DNA of 64,000 bases, from contig JAWKPL010000001.1 of the NCBI GenBank assembly GCA_041390685.1, forward strand, positions 248,001-312,000. The letters are read 5' to 3'. Source of the DNA: JAIBBD01 sp041390685. Lineage in GTDB: Bacteria > Chloroflexota > Dehalococcoidia > UBA2979. The translations under genes and the position numbers were made by a program. Shown piece after piece: positions 40,400 to 48,746 of the stretch; position 1 is the stretch's first letter; the number at the start of each line of letters is the position of its first letter. Below the pieces are notes generated by a model. That model saw nothing but the letters and a program-made list of their open reading frames with translations. It did no database searches and had not been told where the DNA came from.

Positions 40400-41341
40400 A
40401 TGGACATCCGGCAGATGGGGCGCTCGGGGCTGCGGGTTTCGCTGGTCGCGCTGGGCGGAAACACGTTCGGACCGGTCGTCGATGCGGCGCAGACGGCGAA
40501 CATCCTCGCGGCCGCTCACGACCAGGGCGTCAACGCCGTCGACACGGCAGACATCTACAGCAACGGCATGTCCGAGGAGCACATCGGGCGGGCGGTCGCC
40601 GGGCGCCGCGAAGAGTGGGTAATCATGACCAAGTTCACCGGTGTCATGCGCGACTCACCATACAAGACCAACAACTCGTCGCTGGGATACATGCGCCGCG
40701 CCGTCGAGGCGTCCCTGCGGCGTTTGAACACGGACTACATCGACCTGTACCAGGTCCACCAGTGGGACCCGACCACGCCGGTCGAAGAGACGATGGCCGG
40801 CCTGAACGACCTCGTGCGCGAGGGCAAGGTGAACTACATCGGCATCTCGAACTGGCCGTCGTGGGCGGTGGCCGAGGCCAACATGCTCGCGCGCCAGCAC
40901 GGCTGGGCGCCGCTTGTCTCCTCGCAGCCGCGGTACAACGTCATCGACCGCACGGTCGAGGCGGAACACGTGCCGGCCTGCCTGCGGTTCGGGCTGGGCC
41001 TGATCCCGTGGAGCCCCCTCGCGGGTGGCTTCCTGACGGGCAAGCACCGCCGCGGCGAGGAGCCGACTGAGGGTACACGCATGGCGAACAGCCCGTGGGC
41101 ACGTCAGGTGTTGACGGACCGCAACTGGGACCGCCTCGAGCGACTGCAGGCCTTCGCCTCGGAGCGCGGGATCTCGATGACGCAGCTGGCCATCGGCTGG
41201 CTGGCCGCGCAACCGGTGGTGTCCACCATCATCATCGGAGCGACGAAGCCGGAGCAGATCGTTGAGAACGCCGAAGCCGCCGAGGTAGTGCTGACCGCGG
41301 AGGACATCGCGGGCATCGACGCAGCCTACCACGGAGGGTAG
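40400..41341 (+). CDS. aldo/keto reductase
   Basis: A 313-residue NADPH-dependent reductase of the potassium-channel-beta/YajO-like group: MDIRQMGRSGLRVSLVALGGNTFG, GVNAVDTADIYSNGMSEEHIGRAV (Asp and Tyr of the catalytic tetrad), EEWVIMTKFTG (Lys), YIDLYQVHQWDPTTPVEETMAGL (His), and NADP-binding GASKPEQ-like IIGATKPEQIVENAEA. All four catalytic residues are present. ATG 40400 follows GGAGCAG; an in-frame ATG at 40379 is less likely. Confidence 0.92.
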   Translation: MDIRQMGRSGLRVSLVALGGNTFGPVVDAAQTANILAAAHDQGVNAVDTADIYSNGMSEEHIGRAVAGRREEWVIMTKFTGVMRDSPYKTNNSSLGYMRRAVEASLRRLNTDYIDLYQVHQWDPTTPVEETMAGLNDLVREGKVNYIGISNWPSWAVAEANMLARQHGWAPLVSSQPRYNVIDRTVEAEHVPACLRFGLGLIPWSPLAGGFLTGKHRRGEEPTEGTRMANSPWARQVLTDRNWDRLERLQAFASERGISMTQLAIGWLAAQPVVSTIIIGATKPEQIVENAEAAEVVLTAEDIAGIDAAYHGG

Positions 41342-41472
41342 CGCCGCCCTCGCGTGCCGTCCCGTCCCGGCGAGGAGCCGCCGCGAGTCCGGGCACTGTC
41401 CCGTAGAATTGCTGCGATCTGGCTCGAAGCGCGGCTTCGAGGTAGTTTCGTCGTCGAGAAGAGAGGATCCCC

Positions 41473-41718
41473 ATGACCACGTACGTGCGTCGCGATGCGA
41501 CCGGCAAGATCAACGGCCCGCACATCTCGTTGCCGGAGGACCCCAACCGCACGTTCGTGGGCGAGGTCCACGAACTCATGAAGGACCTGGACCTGCTTCG
41601 CGAGAGCCACGACATCACGAGCGAGGTCGAGGAGTGGCTGATGCGCATCGTGGACGCGGCCGTCGGCGTCGGCTTCGATTACGGTGTGGCGTACGGTCGC
41701 TCGAGCGACGCCCCGTAG
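41473..41718 (+). CDS. hypothetical protein
   Basis: An 81-residue acidic, soluble protein. It opens MTTYVRRDATGKINGPHISLPEDP and is then mainly helical (ELMKDLDLLRESHDITSEVEEWLMRIVDAAVGVGFDYGVAYG). No domain recognised. Support: good GAGAGGA ribosome site, a TAGAAT box at about 41403 as possible -10, and a terminator hairpin with a T-rich tail after it, so it looks like a complete single-gene unit. Confidence 0.65.
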   Translation: MTTYVRRDATGKINGPHISLPEDPNRTFVGEVHELMKDLDLLRESHDITSEVEEWLMRIVDAAVGVGFDYGVAYGRSSDAP

Positions 41719-41750
41719 TCCACGGCGCCCAATCCGCACCCCGCAACTCG

Positions 41751-41780
41751 CGAGGCGTCCGGGTGGCGCCTCGTTTGTTG
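41751..41780 (+). terminator. rho-independent-type terminator
   Basis: CGAGGCG (41751-41757) pairs with CGCCTCG (41767-41773) and is followed by TTTGTTG. It is the most classical terminator in the window and ends the small gene at 41473-41718. Confidence 0.7.
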
Positions 41781-41860
41781 CATGCCCGAGCGCCCGAGGC
41801 GCGCGCTACACTCGCGCTCACCCGGGGGCGCGACGCCCACGCAACTGAGGCTGGTGGCAC

Positions 41861-42688
41861 ATGGCCGTGAGCGGACGCAAGCCGGTCGACGGGCTCTACG
41901 AACTCGCCGATGGCGTGTTTGACTTCGTCATCGAAGGCGCGATCCAGCTGAACGCCGGTATCGTCGTCGGCGAGGACGCCGTGGCGGTCATCGACACCGG
42001 CACGACCGAGGACGACGCGCGAGCCCTCCTCGAGGCCGTGCGAAGCGTCACCGACCTGCCCGTCCGTTACGTGATCAACACACACCACCACGGAGATCAC
42101 TCATTCGGGAACTGGTGGTTCCTTCCCGCCGTCGTGCTGGGACACTCGCGCTGCCGGATCAAGCTCGTGGGAAACGAGGGGTTCTCGCACCGGGAGACGA
42201 TGGCCGCGCACCTGCCGATGGCGCGGGAGCAGATCCGTGCGGTGCCGCTCACGCCGCCGGGCGTGACCTTCGACGGTCACCTCGACCTGCACCTCGGTAC
42301 GCAGAGTATGCGGCTCGCCTACCTCGGGCGCGGGCACACCGACAACGACATCGCGATCGGCATCGACGGCGCAGGGGTGGCGTTCGCGGGCGACCTGATC
42401 GAGTCGGCAGGGCCGCCGATGGTGAGCGACGGATATCCGGGTGAGTGGGGGCCGACGCTGCGGAAGCTGGGCGGGGCGATGGTGGAGATGTTCGTCCCGG
42501 GCCACGGCAACGTGGTTGACGGGATGTTTGTCGCCGAGCAGGCCGGGGCGTTCGAGGAACTGACGCGCATATGCGCGCAGGCGGCGACACCGGCCGAAGC
42601 GATGCACGCGATGCCCCGGTCCGTCTTCGACGTGCTCGACTTTCAGACGGCGGCCGCCGTGAAGCGCTACTTCGAGACGGCCTCGTGA
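41861..42688 (+). CDS. MBL-fold metallohydrolase
   Basis: A 275-residue metallo-beta-lactamase-fold enzyme: VINTHHHGDHSFGNWWF holds the HxHxDH zinc site, LAYLGRGHTDNDIAIGI the further His, AFAGDLIESAGPP the bridging Asp and FVPGHGNVVDG the last His. The arrangement is that of quinoprotein relay/SoxH-like MBL hydrolases. No signal peptide; it starts GRKPVDGLYELADGVFDFVIEG. Substrate unknown. Convergent with the APC permease, eight bases apart. Confidence 0.9.
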   Translation: MAVSGRKPVDGLYELADGVFDFVIEGAIQLNAGIVVGEDAVAVIDTGTTEDDARALLEAVRSVTDLPVRYVINTHHHGDHSFGNWWFLPAVVLGHSRCRIKLVGNEGFSHRETMAAHLPMAREQIRAVPLTPPGVTFDGHLDLHLGTQSMRLAYLGRGHTDNDIAIGIDGAGVAFAGDLIESAGPPMVSDGYPGEWGPTLRKLGGAMVEMFVPGHGNVVDGMFVAEQAGAFEELTRICAQAATPAEAMHAMPRSVFDVLDFQTAAAVKRYFETAS

Positions 42689-42696
42689 ACCATCGA

Positions 42697-44013
42697 CTAT
42701 GGGCCGTCGCCGGCCTCCGCCGGCCTGCGCCCGAGGTAGGGCGACGCGAGCCAGGCCGCCACACCCGAGGCGATCATCAGTAGCCCCAGGACCCACGCCG
42801 TCGCCTCGATGTAAAAGAGCAGGAACACGCTCGTCACCACGCCCAGCGCCGCGGTCACCGGCACTGAACGCACGGCGAAGGGAGCGCGGAACGACCGCGG
42901 GACATCGGGTCGGGATCGGCGCAACTGGATGACCGCGAGGTTCACGGTGACAAAGAGCACGTAAATCGCGAAGTTGGTGACCTGCGCGATCAACTCGATG
43001 CGCCCGGAGAGCGTGAAGGGGATCGCGACCGCAGCGCCCGCGAGCGCGGCCAGCCACGGCGTCTTCGCGCCGGCGGTGAGGCGCGCGAACGCGGGCGGCA
43101 GCGCGTTGCCCCGCGCCATGCTGAAGATCATCCGCGTACCCGCGGTGAGCACGAGGAGTGTCGTATTGGTCGTCGACGCGATGGCGATAGCGGCGATCAC
43201 GTCGCCGGCACGTCCTCCCAGGTCCTCCTCCATCACCAGCCCCAGCGGCTGGTCCGAGCGGCCGAGGGCATCGGCGCCCACGGCGCTGACGGCGACGACC
43301 CCGACCGCGATGTAGAGCAGCGTGGAAATCCCGAGCGTGACCAGTAGCGCCCGCGGCACGGAACGCGCGGGGTCTCGCGTCTCCTCGGACAGCGTGACGA
43401 CCTCATCGAAGCCGATGAAGGCGAAGAAGACGAGGGCCGCGGCCGCCATGATGCCGCCGAGACCCTCACCCTCGAGCAGGGGCTCGTCACCAATGTGGGA
43501 GGCGCCGCTCGCGATCACGATGGCGAGGCCGCCGACCTGGACGACGACGAGGCTGACTGAGAGCCAGATGGACCGCTCGAGGCCGGCCACGACCACGACG
43601 GTCAGCGCGAGCAGCAGGCCGATCGCGGCGAGGCGCACGTCCACGTCGATGAACCACTGCACGTAGTGGGCGAACCCAACCGACACGGCCGCGGCGCCGA
43701 CGAGGAGCGCACCGATCATCATCCAGCCGGCCATGAAGCCGACGAACTCGCCAAAGGCCTGGCGCGCGAACTCGTACTCGGCGCCGGCGCGGGGAAAGAG
43801 GGCGGCAAGCTCGGCGTAGCTCAGGCCAGTCAGCGCGGCCAGCGCCCCCGCGATGAGGAACGAGACCCAGAGCAGGCCTCCGGCGTCCGCGGCGGCTTCC
43901 CCGACCAGGACGTATATGCCCGCCCCGATGACGATCCCAACGCCGGAAGCGACGAGTTGCCACAACCGGATCGACTGCTTCAGGCGCGGCGCGCCCTGAC
44001 TGGAGTTCCGCAC
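42697..44013 (-). CDS. APC-family amino acid permease
   Basis: A 438-residue transporter with 12 predicted spans. It opens RLWQLVASGVGIVIGAGIYVLVGEAAADAG, the APC-family first helix with the GxGIGxGI substrate loop, and has FFAFIGFDEVVTLSEETRDPARSVPRALL in helix 6 and ARGNALPPAFARLTAGAKTPWLAAL after helix 8. Cationic or neutral amino acid uptake or exchange is expected. GTG 44013 was chosen: it follows GAGGGAG and removes 46 upstream codons of unconserved His/Arg-rich sequence. Confidence 0.9.
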   Translation of the reverse strand: MRNSSQGAPRLKQSIRLWQLVASGVGIVIGAGIYVLVGEAAADAGGLLWVSFLIAGALAALTGLSYAELAALFPRAGAEYEFARQAFGEFVGFMAGWMMIGALLVGAAAVSVGFAHYVQWFIDVDVRLAAIGLLLALTVVVVAGLERSIWLSVSLVVVQVGGLAIVIASGASHIGDEPLLEGEGLGGIMAAAALVFFAFIGFDEVVTLSEETRDPARSVPRALLVTLGISTLLYIAVGVVAVSAVGADALGRSDQPLGLVMEEDLGGRAGDVIAAIAIASTTNTTLLVLTAGTRMIFSMARGNALPPAFARLTAGAKTPWLAALAGAAVAIPFTLSGRIELIAQVTNFAIYVLFVTVNLAVIQLRRSRPDVPRSFRAPFAVRSVPVTAALGVVTSVFLLFYIEATAWVLGLLMIASGVAAWLASPYLGRRPAEAGDGP

Positions 44014-44114
44014 GTGCTCCCTCGCCGTCGGCCCTGGATCCGCAGGGTGCTGGCGCCCGTGGTGGCGCCGGGCCCGGACATGGTACGTGCGCGGAGGGAC
44101 GCGCGCCTCGAAGG

Positions 44115-44603
44115 CTACGATTGCGCCACCGCACGCAGCGCGCCTGCCCACGCCGCGGCACGCGCGCGCTCGCCCGGCCTGAGCGGACCTTTCTTACCCT
44201 CAACGAAGAAGCCCGCCGGTGGGGCCTGGAGGCGGCCGCCCTTCGCGGTGAGCGCCTTCGCGAGCTTCGGGGCGGCGTAGCCGATGGTCCGCATCAGGAC
44301 ACGGAGCGCGACCCCTCGGTCTCGCGCATCCAGCCGTGTGTCGAAGGCGGCGACGCGTACTCCTGAGAGCGAATCGTGGTCGAGGTCCGCGAGGAGCTTC
44401 GCGACCGCCGGCAGAGGACGCCCGCCCTGCGTCGGCGACCCAACGACCAGGAGATCGAGACCGACGAGCGCCTCGGACGCGAGGTGGGAGGCCCGTGCGG
44501 CGCGCGCCTCCGGACCGAGCGCCTCAGCGACCGCGCGGGCGACTGCCTCGGTGTTGCCCCACTGGGAACCGTAGACGACCAGTGCGCCCACGGACGTCGT
44601 CAC
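44115..44603 (-). CDS. flavodoxin-domain protein
   Basis: A 162-residue flavodoxin fold: VVYGSQWGNTEAVARAVAEAL binds the FMN phosphate (SxxGNT), then LLVVGSPTQGGRPLPAV and VAAFDTRLDARDRGVALRVL. It is longer at the C terminus than a classical flavodoxin, with GGRLQAPPAGFFVEGKKGPL, as in the menaquinone-dependent protoporphyrinogen-oxidase/flavodoxin relatives. It overlaps a small upstream gene by four bases. Confidence 0.88.
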   Translation of the reverse strand: MTTSVGALVVYGSQWGNTEAVARAVAEALGPEARAARASHLASEALVGLDLLVVGSPTQGGRPLPAVAKLLADLDHDSLSGVRVAAFDTRLDARDRGVALRVLMRTIGYAAPKLAKALTAKGGRLQAPPAGFFVEGKKGPLRPGERARAAAWAGALRAVAQS

Positions 44604-44800
44604 CGCTTCGGGTGTCCGCGCTCGAGTCTCGGCGGTGCGGGCTCGTGCACCTGCTCGTGCAGCGCCTGCCGGGCCTCAGCAGGTACTTCGTCAGTGTGCT
44701 CCTGCTCGCGGGGAATGGTTGGCGCCACGGGACGCCCGAACCCAATAGCCGGCAGCACGGCGGTCATGGACTTCAGGAGATCGGTGAGCCCTCGTGCCAT
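44600..44800 (-). CDS. small protein upstream of flavodoxin
   Basis: A 66-residue protein: a short amphipathic start (MARGLTDLLKSMTAVLPAIGFG) then a hydrophilic His/Glu/Pro-rich region (REQEHTDEVPAEARQALHEQVHEP) and basic end. The stop overlaps the flavodoxin start (ATGA), and AGGA precedes ATG 44800. No domain recognised. Confidence 0.55.
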   Translation of the reverse strand: MARGLTDLLKSMTAVLPAIGFGRPVAPTIPREQEHTDEVPAEARQALHEQVHEPAPPRLERGHPKR

Positions 44801-44947
44801 GGCGTGTCCTCCTCGCGACTGGCGGTGTCTCACACGAGGATCGCGCTCCGCGGCCCCGGCCGCAGGTGCGGAAGGTCGGGTCAGAGTGGGACGTTCGGCA
44901 GGCAGCACGACCGACCGCCCGTGTCAATCAGACGAGGGAGGGCCATC

Positions 44948-44968
44948 AGTCCCGATTCAGGGGGGACT
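44948..44968. promoter_or_regulatory. inverted repeat upstream of the NarL-type regulator
   Basis: AGTCCC (44948-44953) and GGGACT (44963-44968) are inverted copies nine bases apart in the 258-base gap before the regulator gene. NarL/DevR-type regulators bind short GC-rich inverted repeats, so autoregulation is possible. Nothing else clear in the gap. Confidence 0.35.
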
Positions 44969-45058
44969 TCCGTCACGTGGCTGCACTCGCATGAGGAGCG
45001 AGACTGCGTGAACGATGATAATCGAGGGGAAGGGCGTGCCGTGCCGGGAGGGGGACTC

Positions 45059-45721
45059 GTGACCACCGACCAGGAGCTGCGGGTGTTACTGGTGGACGAC
45101 CACGCGGTGGTGCGCCGGGGCCTGCGTGCGCTGCTGTCGCAGCCCGGAACAGCCATCGTGGGAGAAGCGGACACCGTTGCCTCAGCCGTCCAGGAGGCGA
45201 TCCGCCTTAGCCCGGACGTCGTCGTCATGGACCTCCGGTTGCCGGACGGGTCGGGCATCGAGGCATGCCGGGAGATTCGGGCGGCGAAGCCAGACACCAA
45301 GGTGCTCATCCTCACCTCGTACGCCGATGCGGACGCCCTCTTCTCGGCGGTCATGGCCGGCGCCTCCGGGTACGTCCTCAAGGACCTCGACCCCAGCCGG
45401 CTGCAGGATGCCGTCCGCACCGTCGGCGAGGGCGGCTCGCTCCTCGACCCGAGTCTCACAACGACGCTGTTCTCCCGGCTGCGCCGGGGCATGACCGGCC
45501 ACCCCGCCGACGACGTCTTCTCCGTGCTCACCCCACAGGAGGACCGCATCCTCGACTTCATCGCGGACGGCCTGACCAACCGCGAGATCGCCGAGCGGCT
45601 GCACCTCAGCGAGAAGACCGTCAAGAACTACGTGTCAGAGATCTACTCGAAGCTGAACGTCGAGCGGCGCTCGCAGGCGGCGACGATGGCCACGGAACGG
45701 CGGCTGCGGAAGCAGCAGTAG
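45059..45721 (+). CDS. NarL/LuxR-family response regulator
   Basis: A 220-residue regulator. Receiver domain: VLLVDDHAVVRRGLRALL, phosphoacceptor Asp58 in VVVMDLRLPDGSG, KVLILTSYAD and VLKDLDP with the conserved Lys. The C-terminal LuxR-type HTH reads LTPQEDRILDFIADGLTNREIAERLHLSEKTVKNYVSEIYSKL. The length and the long C-terminal helix resemble DevR/DosR. GTG 45059 follows GGAGGGGG; earlier in-frame GTGs lie before that site. The partner kinase is not adjacent; the HisKA_3 kinase at 27997-29010 is the right type. Confidence 0.93.
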   Translation: MTTDQELRVLLVDDHAVVRRGLRALLSQPGTAIVGEADTVASAVQEAIRLSPDVVVMDLRLPDGSGIEACREIRAAKPDTKVLILTSYADADALFSAVMAGASGYVLKDLDPSRLQDAVRTVGEGGSLLDPSLTTTLFSRLRRGMTGHPADDVFSVLTPQEDRILDFIADGLTNREIAERLHLSEKTVKNYVSEIYSKLNVERRSQAATMATERRLRKQQ

Positions 45722-45748
45722 CGCGACCACGGGGACGGCGAACCAAGC

Positions 45749-46702
45749 CTACGGCCGCCGGCGGAGCCGGCTCCAGAACCCACCGTCCGCGGGACGGCCG
45801 AGTGGCGTCGAGCGAGGTAGGGACGTCGTCAGCATCGTCGACTGACCCTCCGCCTCGCCAATGGCAACCTGCTCCATCTGCATCCGCATGGTAGTGAGCT
45901 CGTCCTGCAGCACAACATGCGCGCGAACGTCCCTCGGGAGATCGGCGACCTCGACCAGCCGGTACGCAGACGCGGGTGTGTCGTTGATGGGCAGGTTTCC
46001 GAAGGCCGCGTCGTGGAAGGCCGGTAGCGCGTAGACGCCGCCCTCGCGTCCGTTGTGGGTCGCGCGGGCGAGGACAGGTTGTACGGCTCTCCACTCAGGG
46101 TTGCTGGCGAGGAGTCCGTAGACGGACCAGTCCCAACCCCAGTCGTACCGCCAGTTCGCATGGATGCCGCCCGCTCGGCCGTCCTGCCCGAGCCAGACGT
46201 GACGGACGTGGTGGATCCACTCCTCGCGGCGGAGCACGAAACCGATCGAGTTGAAGGTGCGCGCCTCGAAGAGCAGGTCAGGATGTGCGGGGTTGGACAA
46301 GAGTCCGGCCGAGCCGCACGGGCCCGCGAGCAGTGAGAGGAACAACCAGTGGTCGCGCCGCTCACGCAGGTACCAGATCGCCAGCCTCGTGGCGTCCGGG
46401 GAGACGAGCAGGTCTTCTTCCAGGTAGACGTTGAGATGTGACCCGTGCGCGAACGCCTCATCCAGCGTCATGAACGGATTGACCGTGATGCCCCGGCGCT
46501 CGGGATTGACCCGCAGGGCGTAGTCGACACCCCGCAGCAGCTCGGCCGCGATGGGCGCGAACTCCATCGCTCGCGGCCCTGGCTCGACGCGAACGAGCAC
46601 CGTCCAGCCCTCGAGGTCGTTCGCGACGAGCGACTCCAGCAGCTGCCGAAAGAGGTGCGGACGGCTCATCGCAGTCACGGTGATCGTCCGAAGTAGGTCC
46701 AC
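45749..46702 (-). CDS. glycosyltransferase-like protein (GT-A fold)
   Basis: A 317-residue protein that looks like a nucleotide-sugar transferase related to the GNT-I/GT2 fold: ITVTAMSRPHLFRQLLESLVAND at the start (as in family members), then ITVNPFMTLDEAFAHGSHLNVYLEEDLLVSPDA, where EED takes the place of the metal-binding DxD, and RTFNSIGFVLRREEW. Later DWGWDWSVYG suits an acceptor site. No signal or membrane segment. GTG 46702 follows AGGA; the frame extends 12 more codons upstream. Acceptor unknown; no polysaccharide genes are nearby. Confidence 0.6.
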   Translation of the reverse strand: MDLLRTITVTAMSRPHLFRQLLESLVANDLEGWTVLVRVEPGPRAMEFAPIAAELLRGVDYALRVNPERRGITVNPFMTLDEAFAHGSHLNVYLEEDLLVSPDATRLAIWYLRERRDHWLFLSLLAGPCGSAGLLSNPAHPDLLFEARTFNSIGFVLRREEWIHHVRHVWLGQDGRAGGIHANWRYDWGWDWSVYGLLASNPEWRAVQPVLARATHNGREGGVYALPAFHDAAFGNLPINDTPASAYRLVEVADLPRDVRAHVVLQDELTTMRMQMEQVAIGEAEGQSTMLTTSLPRSTPLGRPADGGFWSRLRRRP

Positions 46703-46714
46703 ACGCCCATCCTG

Positions 46715-46734
46715 ATGCCGGCGCCGTCCGGCAT
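46715..46734. promoter_or_regulatory. inverted repeat between divergent glycosyltransferase and stress-protein genes
   Basis: ATGCCGG (46715-46721) and CCGGCAT (46728-46734) are perfect inverted copies with a six-base spacer. TAGAAT at 46781-46786 could be the -10 of the universal stress protein gene. Confidence 0.4.
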
Positions 46735-46822
46735 GCAACCGGGCCGCTGGGTCTCGGATGCTCCCGGCCGGTCACGACTCTAGAATTGGCGACGGCGCGA
46801 CGCGCCGCTGACGGGAGGACTC

Positions 46823-47278
46823 ATGTTTCGCAAAGCACTCGTGACGGTGGACCGGTCGCCGTTCGCCGAAGCCGCCCTCGACCGCGTGGCGGACATCCGC
46901 GCGGAGGCGGTGGTGGTCCTGCACGTCGTGGAGCCGGTGTCGAGCATCCTCGCGCGGGAGGTTCCGGCCTTCGACGTTCCGCCCGACATCGCCCGCAGCA
47001 TCAGCGAGGCCGAGCGCGAGGCGGCTGCGACCTACCTCGCCGATGCGGCGGCGAAGCTGCGCGGGCTGGGCGTGGAGCACGTCACGACCCTGATGCGAGA
47101 GGGCCGGCCAGGGCATGAAATCGTTGTGGCGGCCAGGGACGAGGGCTGCGACCTCGTGGTGATGAGCACGCACGGCCGCTCGGGCATCCGGCGTGCCCTC
47201 CTCGGGTCGGTGGCGAACCACGTCGCCACGCACATCGAGGATGGGGCAATCCTGCTGGTGCGCCCGCCGAAGGACTAG
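46823..47278 (+). CDS. universal stress protein (ATP-binding type)
   Basis: A 151-residue UspA-fold protein: FRKALVTVDRSPFAEAALDRVADI, HVVEPVSSILAREVP, and the ATP site MSTHGRSGIRRALLGSVANHVATH. GGGAGGA precedes the ATG. It ends before a strong bidirectional hairpin and faces the acyl-CoA dehydrogenase gene. One of three Usps in the window; the three differ in length and loop sequence, so they are not recent copies. Confidence 0.92.
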   Translation: MFRKALVTVDRSPFAEAALDRVADIRAEAVVVLHVVEPVSSILAREVPAFDVPPDIARSISEAEREAAATYLADAAAKLRGLGVEHVTTLMREGRPGHEIVVAARDEGCDLVVMSTHGRSGIRRALLGSVANHVATHIEDGAILLVRPPKD

Positions 47279-47310
47279 CGACCCGAGCCATCTCGACCGC
47301 GCGAGCAACA

Positions 47311-47338
47311 AAGCGGCCTCCCTTGCGGGAGGCCGCTT
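47311..47338. terminator. bidirectional hairpin terminator
   Basis: A perfect 12-bp stem (47311-47322 with 47327-47338) and TTGC loop between the convergent universal stress protein and acyl-CoA dehydrogenase genes. A-rich and T-rich arm ends give a short tract on each strand. Confidence 0.7.
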
Positions 47339-47360
47339 CGCAGTCGTGCCGAACGACAGA

Positions 47361-48581
47361 CTAGCCTCGGGGCAGCCCGAGGCCGCGCGTGGCGATGATG
47401 TTGCGCTGAATTTCGTTCGAGCCACCGGCGATCGTGATCACGACCGTGCTCACGTACTGCTGCGTGTGCTTCGCGTGCAGCGGCGCGTAGGGCTCGTTCG
47501 CGGCCCAGAGGTTGCCGTAGAGACCGAACACCTTCGTGCCGGTGCGCGAGATGCGCTGCGACAGCTCGGTCGAGTACGCCTTGCCCATCGATGCCTCGTA
47601 GTTCGGGATCAGGCCGCGCGACTGCATCGAGGCAATGCGCATCGAGAGGTTGTTGTTCACCTCGACCTCGGTGGCGCGGTCGGCCACCTCGCGGCGCAGC
47701 AGCTCGAGGCGGTTCGGAGTGTTGCCCGACTGGACATGGTCGACCAGCTCGTCGATGAGGCGCTTCTGCTGCGTAGCGCCGGCGATGTTCGAGCGCTCGA
47801 AGTCGAGCAGCGTCATGCCCACGTACCAGCCGCGGTTGATCTCACCCACGACCTGATCCACCGGGACGCGCACGTCCTCGTAGAACGTCTCGTTCGTCGC
47901 GTGGTGCCAGCCCATCGAGATGATGGGGCGCACGCCGATGCCGGGCGTCGTCATGTCGACCATGAGGAACGAGATGCCGCGGTGCTTCGGCGCGTCCGGG
48001 TCGGTGCGCACGAGCATGTAGATCCAGTTCGCCTTGTGGCCCGCGGACGTCCACAGCTTCTGCCCGTTGATCACGAACTCGTCCCCGTCACGCACCGCAC
48101 GCGTCTGCAGCGAGGCGAGGTCGGAGCCCGCTCCCGGCTCCGAGTAGCCCTGCGCCCACAGGTACTCGCCGGAGAGCGTCTTGGGCAGGAACTTCTTCTT
48201 CTGCTCCTCGGTGCCGTGCACGAGCAGCGTCGAGCCGAGCTGGGCGACGCCGCCGTTGCTCCCGGGGTCCGGGGCCTCCGCGCGGGACAGCTCTTGCTTG
48301 AGGATGAACTGCTCCATCGTCGACAGTCCGCCGCCGCCATACTCCTTCGGCCAGCCCGCGGCGACCCAGCCGTACTCCTGCAGCGCCGATGCCCAGTCGC
48401 GGGCCGCGGCCTGCGCCTCGGGGGTGCCGTGCATCATGTCCTGCTGCCAGTCAGCCTCCGGCTGGATCGATGCCTCGAGCCGGATGGCGGCGTCGCGGTA
48501 GTACGCCGGCAGCCGGTCGGCGATGTGCTTCCGTACCTGGTCACGGAACGCGGCCTGCTCTGGCGTATCGCTCCAGTCCAT
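47361..48581 (-). CDS. acyl-CoA dehydrogenase
   Basis: A 406-residue FAD-dependent acyl-CoA dehydrogenase: PEQAAFRDQVRKHIADRLPA start, GWPKEYGGGGLSTMEQFILKQELSRAEAP, GYSEPGAGSDLASLQTRAVRDGDEFVINGQKLWTS in the flavin/substrate domain, and IAGGSNEIQRNIIATRGLGLPRG at the end. The layout is that of the CaiA/FadE-like long N-terminal group. ATG 48581 with GGAGGACATCG upstream is the start; the frame is open far upstream only because it reads the antisense of the paralogue at 48747-49970. The two genes are head to head. Confidence 0.93.
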   Translation of the reverse strand: MDWSDTPEQAAFRDQVRKHIADRLPAYYRDAAIRLEASIQPEADWQQDMMHGTPEAQAAARDWASALQEYGWVAAGWPKEYGGGGLSTMEQFILKQELSRAEAPDPGSNGGVAQLGSTLLVHGTEEQKKKFLPKTLSGEYLWAQGYSEPGAGSDLASLQTRAVRDGDEFVINGQKLWTSAGHKANWIYMLVRTDPDAPKHRGISFLMVDMTTPGIGVRPIISMGWHHATNETFYEDVRVPVDQVVGEINRGWYVGMTLLDFERSNIAGATQQKRLIDELVDHVQSGNTPNRLELLRREVADRATEVEVNNNLSMRIASMQSRGLIPNYEASMGKAYSTELSQRISRTGTKVFGLYGNLWAANEPYAPLHAKHTQQYVSTVVITIAGGSNEIQRNIIATRGLGLPRG

Positions 48582-48746
48582 CGATGTCCTCCCTCGCCTC
48601 GCGATGGTGTTGCGTGTGTACGGGGAGAATACAACGCGCGCAGATGCTGCGCTGCCCCTCGGCGGCCGCGCGGGTGGCAAGAACGCCGCAGCCCCGGCGT
48701 CGCGACAACAGCTATGATGGTCGGCAAAGCAGTTTAGGAGGACGAA

